From assembly GCA_016124515.1 (NCBI GenBank), contig WGNN01000046.1, positions 1-43,428 on the forward strand: 43,428 nucleotides of DNA, in the 5' to 3' direction. Under the pieces are notes generated by a model. That model did no database searches. It worked only from the letters and a program-made list of their open reading frames with translations, and was not told the DNA's origin. Origin of the DNA: a bacterium (lineage in GTDB: Bacteria > Bacteroidota > Bacteroidia > CAILMK01 > JACPUW01). Positions 1 through 8,210 of this stretch are shown in pieces (positions within the stretch are counted from its first letter, which is position 1; every line of letters begins with the position of its first letter). The position numbers and the translations under genes are program-made.

Positions 1-16
1 CAGCAACGAAACCGAA

Positions 17-1018
17 ATGGTGGGCAACCAAAGTTTGGAACCCCGCCACGGCAAAACCGCCTTGGTAATGGGAGCCGGTGGATTTATTGGTTCTCACTTG
101 GTGAAACGCTTGAAATCTGAAGGATATTGGGTGCGTGGCGTGGACCTTAAATGGCCCGAATTTTCAAAAACTGCCGCCGACGATTTCATTATTGGCGACC
201 TGCGCGACCAAAAAGTGGTGGCGGATGTAATTTTTGAAAACGTAGATGAAATTTACCAATTGGCTGCCGATATGGGTGGTGCGGGCTACATTTTTACCGG
301 CGAAAACGACGCCAATGTAATGCACAACTCTGCTACCATCAATTTGAATGTGGCACATGAAGCCCTGATTAAAAATGCGGGACGAATATTCTACAGCTCA
401 TCGGCATGTATGTACCCCGAGCACAACCAATTGGACCCCGACAACCCCAAGTGCAGCGAAGACAGCGCCTACCCCGCCAACCCCGATTCTGAGTACGGCT
501 GGGAGAAGCTTTTCAGCGAAAGAATGTACTTGTCGTTTCACCGCAACTATGGTATGGAAGTACGTATTGCGCGGTTCCACAATATTTTTGGTATAGAAGG
601 CACCTGGCGCGGTGGCAAAGAAAAAGCCCCCGCAGCGTTGTGCCGCAAAGTAGTAGAAACCCCCGATGGCGGCAGCATTGAAGTGTGGGGCGACGGCAAA
701 CAAACCCGCTCTTTCCTATATATAGAGGAATGTGTAGAAGGGGTGCGCAACCTTATGAAATCCGACTTTACCGGGCCTGTAAATATTGGATCGGAAGAGA
801 TGATTTCCATCAACGATTTTGCTAAAATGATAATTGGCATTTCAGGTAAAAACATAACTATCAACAACATACCGGGACCAGAAGGCGTGCGCGGACGAAA
901 TTCTGATAACGCCCTGATTCAGGAAAAAATCGGTTGGTCGCCCTCATGGCCACTCAAAAAAGGTATGGAGCTAACCTACGCCTGGATAAAAAGTCAGCAC
1001 GAAAAAGCCAACAGCTAA
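17..1018 (+). CDS. GDP-mannose 3,5-epimerase (NAD-dependent SDR family)
   Basis: Extended short-chain dehydrogenase that should convert GDP-mannose to GDP-L-galactose or GDP-L-gulose in the cytoplasm, supplying sugar for surface polysaccharide. The N-terminal NAD site is GAGGFIG (residues 19-25). The catalytic Y-x3-K pair is Y160/K164. The SSSACMYPE segment carries Cys131, and GGKEKAPAA carries Lys203, matching the Cys/Lys acid-base pair known from plant GME. GPEGVRGRNSDN near the C-terminus is also GME-like, which separates it from ordinary UDP-sugar epimerases. The 333-residue length is close to the family norm. No in-frame stop lies between position 1 and the ATG at 17, so the true start could be upstream of the window. 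It is followed 3 nt later by a glycosyltransferase. The fold is certain and the substrate is a strong inference. Confidence 0.85.
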   Translation: MVGNQSLEPRHGKTALVMGAGGFIGSHLVKRLKSEGYWVRGVDLKWPEFSKTAADDFIIGDLRDQKVVADVIFENVDEIYQLAADMGGAGYIFTGENDANVMHNSATINLNVAHEALIKNAGRIFYSSSACMYPEHNQLDPDNPKCSEDSAYPANPDSEYGWEKLFSERMYLSFHRNYGMEVRIARFHNIFGIEGTWRGGKEKAPAALCRKVVETPDGGSIEVWGDGKQTRSFLYIEECVEGVRNLMKSDFTGPVNIGSEEMISINDFAKMIIGISGKNITINNIPGPEGVRGRNSDNALIQEKIGWSPSWPLKKGMELTYAWIKSQHEKANS

Positions 1019-1021
1019 ACA

Positions 1022-1786
1022 ATGGCCACACTTTCAATTGTTACCATTTGTTTTAACAACCTTGAAGAGCTAAAAACCACCATGGCTTCTGTGGCAGCAC
1101 AAACAAGGCTGCCACAGGAGTACTGGATTATAGACGGCTCAAAAAACAGCGAAATACGCGACTACCTGAGCAGTACCGATTTACCCCCTTATGTAAAGTG
1201 GATTTCGGAACCTGATAAGGGCATTAGCGATGGTTTTAACAAAGGAGTAAGCCGCTGCACGCAAGATGTGGTTCACATTCTCAACTCGGGCGACTATTAC
1301 TATAATGAAGAAGCCGTAGCCACGGTGATGGCCGCTTTTGACCAAGACCCTGAATTGATGTGGACACATGCACAGTTTAAGCAGTTTTTAGGCGGACATT
1401 GGATTATAAGCGGTACGGCATTTGACCCCGACAAATTGTACATGGGCATGCGACAAGTGGCCCACCCCACCATGTTTTTGCGCCGCGAAGTTTATGACCG
1501 AATAGGGCTGTTTCCCAACGACTTGCGCGACGCCATGGACTACGATTTGCTCATAAGATTGCGCAACGAAAAATTTAAGTACCTGCAACAGCCCATTGCT
1601 GTTTTTACCCCCGGCGGAAACAGCGAAATAAACTGGAAACGCTGCTACCGCGAAGGCATGCGCGCCTACCAAAAACACGTGGGCAACGACTGGCGCCTAC
1701 AAATTGGCTATGTGAAACAGCTTTTGGTGCATGCCATGCTCAACACGCCCATTGGCGATGCTTTGCTGAAAGGCAGAAAAGGATAA
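1022..1786 (+). CDS. Family 2 glycosyltransferase
   Basis: Cytoplasmic or membrane-associated inverting glycosyltransferase that transfers a sugar from a nucleotide donor in polysaccharide or lipopolysaccharide building. The GT2 GT-A fold is recognisable. It starts with LSIVTICFNNLEEL, then has DKGISDGFNKGV (residues about 65-76), the DxD-equivalent segment HILNSGDYYY (about 85-94) and a late segment with DAMDYDLLIRL (about 178-188) where acceptor-site residues lie. At 254 residues it is a minimal single-domain enzyme without membrane spans. It resembles the WcaA/colanic-acid type of GT2. Only 3 nt separate it from the GDP-mannose epimerase gene and 4 nt from trmB, so the three are probably co-transcribed. 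Donor and acceptor cannot be read from sequence, though GDP-L-galactose is a natural guess from the neighbour. Confidence 0.85.
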   Translation: MATLSIVTICFNNLEELKTTMASVAAQTRLPQEYWIIDGSKNSEIRDYLSSTDLPPYVKWISEPDKGISDGFNKGVSRCTQDVVHILNSGDYYYNEEAVATVMAAFDQDPELMWTHAQFKQFLGGHWIISGTAFDPDKLYMGMRQVAHPTMFLRREVYDRIGLFPNDLRDAMDYDLLIRLRNEKFKYLQQPIAVFTPGGNSEINWKRCYREGMRAYQKHVGNDWRLQIGYVKQLLVHAMLNTPIGDALLKGRKG

Positions 1787-1790
1787 GATT

Positions 1791-2429
1791 TTGGGAAAGA
1801 ACAAAAGCATTAAGATAGCCCAGAGCCGGCAAATGGCCAATATTCTTGAATTTCCGAAGGAACTGAAAGGAAAGTGGAGCGAGCATTTTAACAACCAAAA
1901 ACCCCTGCTGTTAGAACTCGCCTGTGGCAAAGGACACTATACCGTGGGTTTGGCTCGAAAACACCCCGACAAAAATTTTGTGGGTATTGACATAAAAGGC
2001 GCGCGTTTGTGGAAAGGTGGCAGCATAGCCCTGGAAGAGCAGCTTGACAATGCGCGTTTTGCAAGGTTCAGGATAGAGTTTATCAACGAAGTATTTGCCG
2101 CCGGAGAAGTAGATGAAATCTGGATTACGTTTCCCGATCCGCAGCCCAAAAAGGCAAATAACCGCCTCAGCCACCCGTTTTTTCTCCGCAAATATTTTGA
2201 AATATTGAAACCCGGTGGCACCATACATTTAAAAACCGACAACACCATGTTGTTTGAATTTACCGTAGGTGTGCTGGCCGGTATGGACATTAACCCACAG
2301 CAAATAACCCGCAATTTGTACGATTCGAAACTGTACGAAGACGATACCCTGCGCATAAAAACCCACTATGAAGAATTGTTTGTAGGCGAAGGAGAAAAAA
2401 TAAAATACCTCAATTTTTTAAGACCTTAG
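1791..2429 (+). CDS. trmB: tRNA (guanine-N7-)-methyltransferase
   Basis: Methylates G46 in the variable loop of tRNAs to m7G using S-adenosylmethionine. The SAM-binding segment is LELACGKGHYTVGLA (about residues 41-55), followed by VGIDIKGARLWKG. The family signature IWITFPDPQPKKANNRL (about 106-122) is intact. At 212 residues the length is normal. The start is TTG at 1791. The next ATG (1833) would remove the basic GKNKSIK stretch that TrmB proteins of this phylum usually begin with, so the TTG is preferred. It sits 4 nt behind the glycosyltransferase gene and probably shares its transcript. This pairing of a tRNA enzyme with sugar genes says nothing about function. Confidence 0.93.
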   Translation: MGKNKSIKIAQSRQMANILEFPKELKGKWSEHFNNQKPLLLELACGKGHYTVGLARKHPDKNFVGIDIKGARLWKGGSIALEEQLDNARFARFRIEFINEVFAAGEVDEIWITFPDPQPKKANNRLSHPFFLRKYFEILKPGGTIHLKTDNTMLFEFTVGVLAGMDINPQQITRNLYDSKLYEDDTLRIKTHYEELFVGEGEKIKYLNFLRP

Positions 2430-2505
2430 CTCACAAGCTGCTTGCCAACAAGGCCTTGTATTTCAATTCTCATTTTTATCAATTTTAACAAACTTGCCAA
2501 GGGGT

Positions 2506-2513
2506 TATATTTG
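2506..2513 (+). promoter_or_regulatory. Putative -7 element (TATATTTG) of acyl-CoA dehydrogenase gene
   Basis: TATATTTG is an exact match to the Bacteroidota -7 consensus TAnnTTTG. It lies 52 nt before the ATG at 2566. A start site near 2518-2520 would give a leader of roughly 46 nt and would exclude any start codon before that point. No clear -33 TTTG is visible. Confidence 0.6.
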
Positions 2514-2565
2514 CACCGCTTTTTTTCAGCTAAACATTCAAAAACCCTTAAAAACGAGCAAAAGC

Positions 2566-3705
2566 ATGAATTTTGAACTTACCGAGGAACACTTAATGAT
2601 TCAACAAGCGGCAAGAGATTTTGCCCAAACCGAATTATTGCCCGGCGTAATAGAGCGCGACCACAACCAAACCGTGGCCATAGAACAAATTAAAAAGCTC
2701 GGCGAGCTTGGTTTTTTGGGTATGATGGTTGACCCCAAATACAACGGTGGCGGACTTGACACCATTTCGTATGTGTTGGCCATGGAAGAAATTTCAAAAA
2801 TTGATGCTTCGGTTTCGGTATGTATGTCGGTAAACAACTCGTTGGTTTGCTGGGGGCTGGAAACATTCGGTTCTGAAGAGCAAAAACAAAAATACCTGAC
2901 CAAATTGGCCACCGGCGAAATGATAGGTGCCTTTTGCCTGAGCGAACCCGAAGCCGGTTCTGATGCCACCTCGCAACGCACAACTGCCGAAGACAAAGGC
3001 GACCACTACCTGGTAAACGGTACCAAAAACTGGATAACCAATGGCAACACTGCCGATGTGTATTTGGTAATAGCACAAACCGACAAGGAAAAAGGCCACC
3101 GCGGCATAAACGCCCTTATTGTTGAGAAAAAATGGGACGGCGTAACCGTGGGCAAGAAGGAAGATAAAATGGGTATTCGCGGCAGCGACACCCACAGCAT
3201 TATGTTTCAAGATGTGCAAGTGCCTAAAGAAAACCGCATAGGCGAAGATGGCTTTGGATTTAAGTTTGCCATGAAAACCCTTGATGGCGGACGCATTGGC
3301 ATAGCCTCGCAAGCCCTTGGTATAGCAAGCGGCGCCTATGAGTTGGCCCTTAAATATTCAAAAGAGCGCAAGGCATTTGGCAAAGAAATAATGCACCACC
3401 AAGCCATTGCCTTCAAATTGGCCGATATGGCATTGGAAATTGAAGCAGCGCGACTGCTTTGCTTGCAAGCGGCTTGGCTAAAAGACCAACACAAACCCTA
3501 CGGACAAGCAAGTGCCATGGCCAAATTGCACGCCTCGCGCACTGCCATGAACGTAACCACCGAGGCGGTACAAGTACACGGCGGCTACGGATATGTAAAA
3601 GAATACCACGTAGAGCGTTTGATGCGCGATGCCAAAATCACACAGATTTATGAAGGTACTTCTGAAATTCAGAAACTGGTAATTGCAAGAAACATATTGG
3701 GCTAA
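2566..3705 (+). CDS. Acyl-CoA dehydrogenase (short/medium-chain type)
   Basis: FAD enzyme that introduces the trans-2 double bond into acyl-CoA in beta-oxidation or branched amino-acid degradation, passing electrons to ETF. The chosen ATG at 2566 gives 379 residues, the normal size for butyryl-CoA-dehydrogenase-like proteins. The frame stays open further upstream, but that would place the start inside the promoter. Domains run: N-terminal helices (1-120), middle beta domain with FCLSEPEAGSD (about 125-135) and WITNG (about 157-161), then the C-terminal helical domain. The catalytic base is the Glu of IYEGTSEIQ (E363), in the position used by short-chain enzymes. MHHQAIAFKLADM and VQVHGGYGYVKEY are also typical. 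It is monocistronic between its own promoter and the terminator at 3730. Chain-length preference is not readable. Confidence 0.93.
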   Translation: MNFELTEEHLMIQQAARDFAQTELLPGVIERDHNQTVAIEQIKKLGELGFLGMMVDPKYNGGGLDTISYVLAMEEISKIDASVSVCMSVNNSLVCWGLETFGSEEQKQKYLTKLATGEMIGAFCLSEPEAGSDATSQRTTAEDKGDHYLVNGTKNWITNGNTADVYLVIAQTDKEKGHRGINALIVEKKWDGVTVGKKEDKMGIRGSDTHSIMFQDVQVPKENRIGEDGFGFKFAMKTLDGGRIGIASQALGIASGAYELALKYSKERKAFGKEIMHHQAIAFKLADMALEIEAARLLCLQAAWLKDQHKPYGQASAMAKLHASRTAMNVTTEAVQVHGGYGYVKEYHVERLMRDAKITQIYEGTSEIQKLVIARNILG

Positions 3706-3729
3706 GCCCCTTTATTATAAAAGCAAAAT

Positions 3730-3766
3730 AAAGCCCTGCAAAAATACTTTGCAGGGCTTTTGTTTT
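3730..3766. terminator. Bidirectional intrinsic terminator
   Basis: A perfect 13-bp stem (3730-3742 with 3748-3760, core GCCCTGC/GCAGGGC) closes a 5-nt loop. T-rich tracts follow on both strands (TGTTTTT on +, TTTATTTTGCTTTT on -). It separates the convergent acyl-CoA dehydrogenase gene and the last gene of the minus-strand exported-protein cluster. Confidence 0.9.
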
Positions 3767-3776
3767 TAAGCTATGG

Positions 3777-4538
3777 TTAAAATGGGAAAATGCGCACTTT
3801 AAGACCAATATTGGCATTGATAAATACTTGCGGGGCTATTGTATATACGCCACTTGAGCTGTACGGTCTAAGCAAACTTTGGCTACGAGTTGTATAACTT
3901 ACCTTACCGCCACTAAATACCATAAGACCACTTCGGCCATAGAAACAAAATCGGCCCTTCACGATATTTTGACCAATATAAACCGAATAAATTGAGCTTC
4001 CAATTTTTTCATTAAATTCAGTTCTATACACATTATCCATCGCCTGAAACTGATAGCTCTCATATCTTACATCATATTTTTTAGAAGTAAAATTACCATT
4101 AAATAAGAATACTTTATCAGACATAAGACCATAAGATAAGCCAACCTCAGAAAAATAATGCGGAGTACACAAAAATTTATAACCAAGGCCCATTTGAAGC
4201 ACAACCGGAAAAGTCTGCTTTTCATCCACTGAAAACCCCAAGTCATTATAATTTAGATGTTTAAAGTAATTTCCGGGTGAGGGGCTTGTGCTTATTACAT
4301 TAAGGACAGAAAGACTACCAAAGAGCTGCCATTTGTAGTGAAACTCAATTTCGCCAGCGCCTATTAGGTAGTTTTTTACTGAGTTTATAGTAAATTCATT
4401 CTGACGCCACTGTGCGGGAAGCATAGTTGCGGCTTGAGTGAAAAAAGTGCCATACAAGACCACTTTTGGCGCTTTGGTTTGAGCAAATAACGAAATGCCT
4501 GACAGCAGAAGTAAGCAGCTAATGATGGCCTTTTTCAT
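3777..4538 (-). CDS. Exported protein, probable outer-membrane beta-barrel, unknown function
   Basis: I do not recognise this 253-residue protein. It has a clear Sec signal peptide (KKAIISCLLLLSGISLFA, ending near A19-Q20). The rest is rich in alternating polar/aromatic strands (for example YKWQLFGSLSVLNV, VVLQMGLGYKF, HYFSEVGLSYGLM), and it ends in NANIGLKVRIFPF, a typical barrel-like C-terminus with a final Phe. An outer-membrane barrel of about 8-10 strands is the likely fold. It is the last gene of a five-gene minus-strand cluster. Its ATG overlaps the stop of the upstream lipoprotein gene by 4 nt (ATGA), implying translational coupling and a possible lipoprotein-barrel partnership. Base composition is visibly richer in A+T than the flanking housekeeping genes. 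Confidence 0.75.
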   Translation of the reverse strand: MKKAIISCLLLLSGISLFAQTKAPKVVLYGTFFTQAATMLPAQWRQNEFTINSVKNYLIGAGEIEFHYKWQLFGSLSVLNVISTSPSPGNYFKHLNYNDLGFSVDEKQTFPVVLQMGLGYKFLCTPHYFSEVGLSYGLMSDKVFLFNGNFTSKKYDVRYESYQFQAMDNVYRTEFNEKIGSSIYSVYIGQNIVKGRFCFYGRSGLMVFSGGKVSYTTRSQSLLRPYSSSGVYTIAPQVFINANIGLKVRIFPF

Positions 4539-5059
4539 TTAATTCGCTTTAATTTAAATTTCTTAGTGACATCAGTAATAACCACCAATCCGCTATCATC
4601 ACTAAACCGGAAACTATTTTTATATGACCAATCCGAGCCTTTAAAAGTACCATTGGCAAAAACACCACCGTTAATAATAACATCCAGTTTGACAACACCT
4701 CCATTGTCAATTGGACTCTGTGCCTCTACATCGGCTGATTGTTCATTAATTACAATTTTATTTAATTCCTTTTCATCATTCAAAGTCATCAGAAAAACTT
4801 CAACTTCTTCACCACAAGAACCGCCATAAATGAAAAAACCTTTACTATTGGTTTTACGCATTTCAATGGTATCTATTGGTCCTATACTATCCAAAAGTAC
4901 ATAGGTCATAATAGTATCAAACCTGTAATTCAAGTCGTTTGCATAAAATGGATAAACATCGTCGCGATAGTCATAGCAAGGAGAGTCGTCGCTATATGAA
5001 CAACACGCAAGCACAAAGGTCATGGCAATTAGCAATATATGGTAGTCTATCTTTTTCAT
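4535..5059 (-). CDS. Lipoprotein of unknown function (cluster copy 2)
   Basis: 174 residues with a lipoprotein signal: a charged MKKIDYH start, a hydrophobic core and lipobox VLAC (Cys19), followed by another Cys and SDDS. The acidic residues soon after the lipidated Cys fit the surface-exposure signals reported for some Bacteroidota lipoproteins (family knowledge). The mature part is acidic, beta-predicted, and has Cys residues at about 28 and 82 that might pair. No known domain is recognised. ATGA overlaps link it to the barrel-like genes on both sides (stop at 4535, start at 5059). It has exactly the same length as the other lipoprotein of this cluster (6666-7190) and shares a Lys-hydrophobic-Lys end, but I see no convincing sequence similarity between them. 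Confidence 0.75.
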   Translation of the reverse strand: MKKIDYHILLIAMTFVLACCSYSDDSPCYDYRDDVYPFYANDLNYRFDTIMTYVLLDSIGPIDTIEMRKTNSKGFFIYGGSCGEEVEVFLMTLNDEKELNKIVINEQSADVEAQSPIDNGGVVKLDVIINGGVFANGTFKGSDWSYKNSFRFSDDSGLVVITDVTKKFKLKRIK

Positions 5060-5811
5060 TTGCGTTTCCCTATTTTATAACCTAATGACACGTAAAATCC
5101 GACAAACAATTGCCCCTTTGGCATATATTTTATTTCATTGTGTACCTCATCAGAAAAATTTTCTGAAACCTTTCTGTCTTCAATACAATTAATAGCCGTT
5201 AAGTGCATGTAGGTGAAATTTGATTGAATCCTGATATAAACAGGCACTTTTTTAATTTGATCAAATTGCAATCCTGTTGAAAAGGTATATAGGGTGGTAA
5301 AACCCGGGGATGCTATTTGACCATTATATGTATCTATCTTTGTGTTTCCGGGACTACTAATTATATAATTCCTTCTGGTAAAATTTGTGGTACTGTATAT
5401 ACTTGGTGTTCCTCCGAATTCCACGGCTGCAAATAATTTACTCAAAGAGTCTTTCAACAAATCAAAATGATATCCTACATTTAGTATAAGTCTGCTTTGT
5501 TTATCCCGTGCACTTATAAATTCAATATCGCCATCGTCCAGTTGAAATAAATTAATTATTTTTTTCCAGTCCATGTTATAGGTAAAGTCTGCCACTCCAA
5601 AAGTCAGTGCACTCCTCTCAGAAATGTAGTATTGAAAATCAAGGGGTTTAATAATTTTGACTCCGGAAATATTGTACCCTACTTTGTTTGCCAAAAGAAA
5701 AGAACTATAATTGGTACAAAATGACATATATAACTTATAAGATTCCTGCGCTTCAGATTTTTGCCAAAAACCTAAAAACAGGATACATATTACCAATACT
5801 TTAAACTTCAT
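5056..5811 (-). CDS. Exported protein, probable outer-membrane beta-barrel, unknown function
   Basis: Unrecognised exported protein of about 251 residues. I choose the ATG at 5811 because it directly precedes a standard signal peptide (KFKVLVICILFLGFW, cleavage near S-E-A-Q). In-frame ATGs at 5826 and 5844 would only add residues in front of it. The mature protein is strand-rich and ends in LFVGFYVSLGYKIGKRK, like a barrel strand with a short basic tail. Its first mature segment (KLYMSF...YSSFLLAN) resembles that of the next gene (ELYISP...VSSIMAN), hinting that the two are distant paralogues. The stop overlaps the downstream lipoprotein start by 4 nt. The function cannot be inferred beyond an envelope location. 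Confidence 0.72.
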   Translation of the reverse strand: MKFKVLVICILFLGFWQKSEAQESYKLYMSFCTNYSSFLLANKVGYNISGVKIIKPLDFQYYISERSALTFGVADFTYNMDWKKIINLFQLDDGDIEFISARDKQSRLILNVGYHFDLLKDSLSKLFAAVEFGGTPSIYSTTNFTRRNYIISSPGNTKIDTYNGQIASPGFTTLYTFSTGLQFDQIKKVPVYIRIQSNFTYMHLTAINCIEDRKVSENFSDEVHNEIKYMPKGQLFVGFYVSLGYKIGKRK

Positions 5812-5865
5812 TGTGTTCAATTTCATTAGCGTTAAATAGTTCATTATTTATCTTGCAAGGCTTCA

Positions 5866-6669
5866 TTATTCCTTATTGAAATTATAAATTTTATAGTAGG
5901 CAGTAAAACCAAAAAAATAGTTTGGAACAGCCATTTGCCAAATGGCATAATCACTTTGCTTGTTGCGCGTGGGTGAAGTATAGTAAACGGATTTATGAAC
6001 TTTATAAAACTCGGGCAAATAACTCACCAAATCAAGGTTTAGCTCTGTTCTGAATGACCCGTATTCCCAGCCAAAGACAAATTGCGGCCCCAGAGCCAAG
6101 TTTAAATAATTATACCTTTTAAAAGTATAATCCACAACTTTAATATTCCTGTAAGGAGACCCAATCCCCGTGTAATCTAATTCTTCATTAATCATGACAA
6201 CATAATGTCTATTGGCATTGAAGCTCAGGTAATAGCCACTTAAGGAAATCCCCAATCCGGCATACAAACCATCATTCCCCAGCGGTTTGTAGCGTGTATA
6301 TTTAGCAATTACCTGTGGCACATACTTGTTTGAGGCCAAACCATTTTGTTTAACCAGCACGGTTGAAGCGTCGCTTGCCGAGTACAAATGACGTACATTT
6401 ATCCGGTAATTAAAATTACTTAAGTCCTTTCGGTTAATTATTAGAGAAAAGCCTTTTCGTTTATTCACCAAATATGACACATTAAGTATATTCAACTCAA
6501 TATGACGAATTTGGGTCGATTTTTTGACATCCACATTCCATCCTTGCATTGAACCATTCGCCATAATTGAACTTACAAATGGCATCGGCGAAATATATAA
6601 TTCTGATTGACAAAAAGACCATTTGCCAAACAAAACCATCACAAACAGTATAATGACCAATGACTTCAT
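5866..6669 (-). CDS. Exported protein, probable outer-membrane beta-barrel, unknown function
   Basis: 267 residues, unrecognised. The signal peptide is KSLVIILFVMVLFGKWSFC, with cleavage likely before or at the Q-S-E-L-Y start. A lipobox is not convincing because the residues before Cys are WSF. Alternating strands such as GLYAGLGISLSGYYLSFNA and LNLALGPQFVFGWEYGSF look like transmembrane beta-hairpins of an outer-membrane barrel. Its ATG overlaps the stop of the upstream lipoprotein gene (TGA at 6666-6668) by 4 nt, repeating the lipoprotein-then-barrel arrangement seen at 4535-4538. The next gene begins after about 55 nt (or 21 nt if the longer start is used). A+T-rich composition as in the rest of the cluster. 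Confidence 0.73.
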   Translation of the reverse strand: MKSLVIILFVMVLFGKWSFCQSELYISPMPFVSSIMANGSMQGWNVDVKKSTQIRHIELNILNVSYLVNKRKGFSLIINRKDLSNFNYRINVRHLYSASDASTVLVKQNGLASNKYVPQVIAKYTRYKPLGNDGLYAGLGISLSGYYLSFNANRHYVVMINEELDYTGIGSPYRNIKVVDYTFKRYNYLNLALGPQFVFGWEYGSFRTELNLDLVSYLPEFYKVHKSVYYTSPTRNKQSDYAIWQMAVPNYFFGFTAYYKIYNFNKE

Positions 6670-7190
6670 TTCATTTTGTAAATTACACCATTATTAAAAT
6701 CTACAAAGGTAAACCCCTTGTTTCTGTCGTAACCCAAGGTACCCATTCGATAGCCTGAATCAAATTTCATTCCCGCAATTTTTTCTGTATTTACATTTAC
6801 TACCAGCTTGGCCATATCATAACTGAAGTCATCTAATAAAAATAGCTTCAAACTATCGCTATTTGCTGTAAATAACAACGAAATCAACGATTCATCTTCT
6901 TCTATTGAGCTTTTATAATCGAGTCTTAATACCTGCAGGTATTTCGATGCCCGTGCCGAGTTATCGAAAAATGTATCAACCTTCGACAAATTAAAGGTCA
7001 CATCCTCAAAATTACCATGTATATCTCTTTGATAACTAAACGATTTTATCGCCAACAACGGATGCTCTACCGGCAAGTCGAGGTAAACCACATCTGCATC
7101 CGGTAGCTTGCTAAAATCTTCTTTGGCGCACGATAAGGCCAGAAAACTGACGCAGATGAGCAACCAATTGGCTTTGTAACGATTTGCCAT
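6666..7190 (-). CDS. Lipoprotein of unknown function (cluster copy 1)
   Basis: First gene of the five-gene exported-protein cluster: 174 residues, signal with lipobox LALSC (Cys21) followed by AKEDF. The mature part contains no recognised domain. It has acidic, serine-rich stretches and ends in a segment (TFVDFNNGVIYKMK) that could be a final beta-strand. A DUF-type accessory lipoprotein for the adjacent barrel is plausible but unproven. It couples to the downstream barrel-like gene through an ATGA overlap. No exact TAnnTTTG box is visible in the 42 nt between it and the preceding gene (stop at 7233), so it may be expressed from a different kind of promoter or by read-through. Confidence 0.73.
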   Translation of the reverse strand: MANRYKANWLLICVSFLALSCAKEDFSKLPDADVVYLDLPVEHPLLAIKSFSYQRDIHGNFEDVTFNLSKVDTFFDNSARASKYLQVLRLDYKSSIEEDESLISLLFTANSDSLKLFLLDDFSYDMAKLVVNVNTEKIAGMKFDSGYRMGTLGYDRNKGFTFVDFNNGVIYKMK

Positions 7191-7232
7191 TCAACCTGTT
7201 TTGCAGGCAAAATAGCAAAATGATTTTATATA

Positions 7233-8183
7233 TCAGTTATTATAGCGTTTGTTGTATATATCAACTGCTTGGTGCATACCATACCGCGATGTTTTTACGC
7301 TGAGCAGCGAGCCAATGGCAAAAAGTCCGCCTGTAGCCAGTGGCAAACCATTCAACTCTGACTTGGTGACAATACATTCGGTCACTGGAACCCCCACGAG
7401 CAAAGCGGCACCTGCCGCAAAAGTATAACCCAATGCCAGACCCCTTTTGCGCTTTTTCAAGAATTTTTCAATTTCGGCATCCTCTGTTGACAGCAGTAAG
7501 TCTATGGCTTCTTTTCGGCTTATCTCTTTACCATTCAGCCGGTATTCGTTTTGAAAAAAATCAAGTTGGCCCATGGCAGCTACCGTTTTGTGCGGCGGTG
7601 GAGCAACCAGTTGACGCAATTGCGATTTGCTCAACCAAGCATTGTTTTCGCCTTCGGTGCTGGGCTGGGTAAGAAAATTATAAAAAGCGGTGCGTATTAC
7701 CCGTTCTATTTGTGCGCCGAGCAGGCTTGTTACCTCTTTGTCGGGCAGCTCGGTGTGGGTGGCCACGGTTTTTATGAGCCTGTATTTGCCATTCTGAGCC
7801 AAATAAAAATCGAGTTCTATGGCGGCCTTCACTATTTCAATGGCACCGAGCGGTTCTTCGGTCAATGACAAGGATTTAACCACCACCAATACGTCTTCAG
7901 GGCTGTCGGTGTGGGTTATTACCGCACCAATAAAATTGCTGAGATAAGGCGAAAGTCCTTCGGGAAAATTGATGATTTGGTAACTTGATGCATCGCGGCT
8001 CTCTTTTAAAAAGCCTAGCTTGGTGGTATCGCTACGCGCATCGAGAAAACTGTAAAACCTGAAATTGGCATTGTTGTACAGGATGGAGTCGCCGCTAAGG
8101 GTAACCACATGTACCGGAATTTGTGCCTGAATGGCAAACGCTATTGCCAGGAACTGGCCAACCATAAAAAATTTACGCACCAT
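7233..8183 (-). CDS. Exported protein of unknown function with C-terminal hydrophobic hairpin
   Basis: 316 residues, not recognised. An N-terminal signal-like segment (FFMVGQFLAIAFAIQA, cleavage near A20-Q21) leads to a mature region with strands similar to a small periplasmic domain (about 25-180). A charged helix follows (EISRKEAIDLLLSTEDAEIEKFLKKRKRG, about 220-248). Two hydrophobic, Gly/Ala-rich stretches come next (LALGYTFAAGAALLVGVPV and LPLATGGLFAIGSLLSV), resembling a membrane hairpin. Composition is closer to the housekeeping genes than to the A+T-rich cluster that follows 42 nt later, so it may not belong with it. A long hairpin lies 28-67 nt before its start codon (8211-8250). Confidence 0.7.
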   Translation of the reverse strand: MVRKFFMVGQFLAIAFAIQAQIPVHVVTLSGDSILYNNANFRFYSFLDARSDTTKLGFLKESRDASSYQIINFPEGLSPYLSNFIGAVITHTDSPEDVLVVVKSLSLTEEPLGAIEIVKAAIELDFYLAQNGKYRLIKTVATHTELPDKEVTSLLGAQIERVIRTAFYNFLTQPSTEGENNAWLSKSQLRQLVAPPPHKTVAAMGQLDFFQNEYRLNGKEISRKEAIDLLLSTEDAEIEKFLKKRKRGLALGYTFAAGAALLVGVPVTECIVTKSELNGLPLATGGLFAIGSLLSVKTSRYGMHQAVDIYNKRYNN

Positions 8184-8210
8184 ACCGCATCAAATTAAAA
8201 TCGCAATCCG

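Noticed and set aside
2448-2459. Palindrome ACAAGGCCTTGT after trmB
   Set aside because: No loop and no T-tract directly after it; could be chance, so not listed as a terminator.
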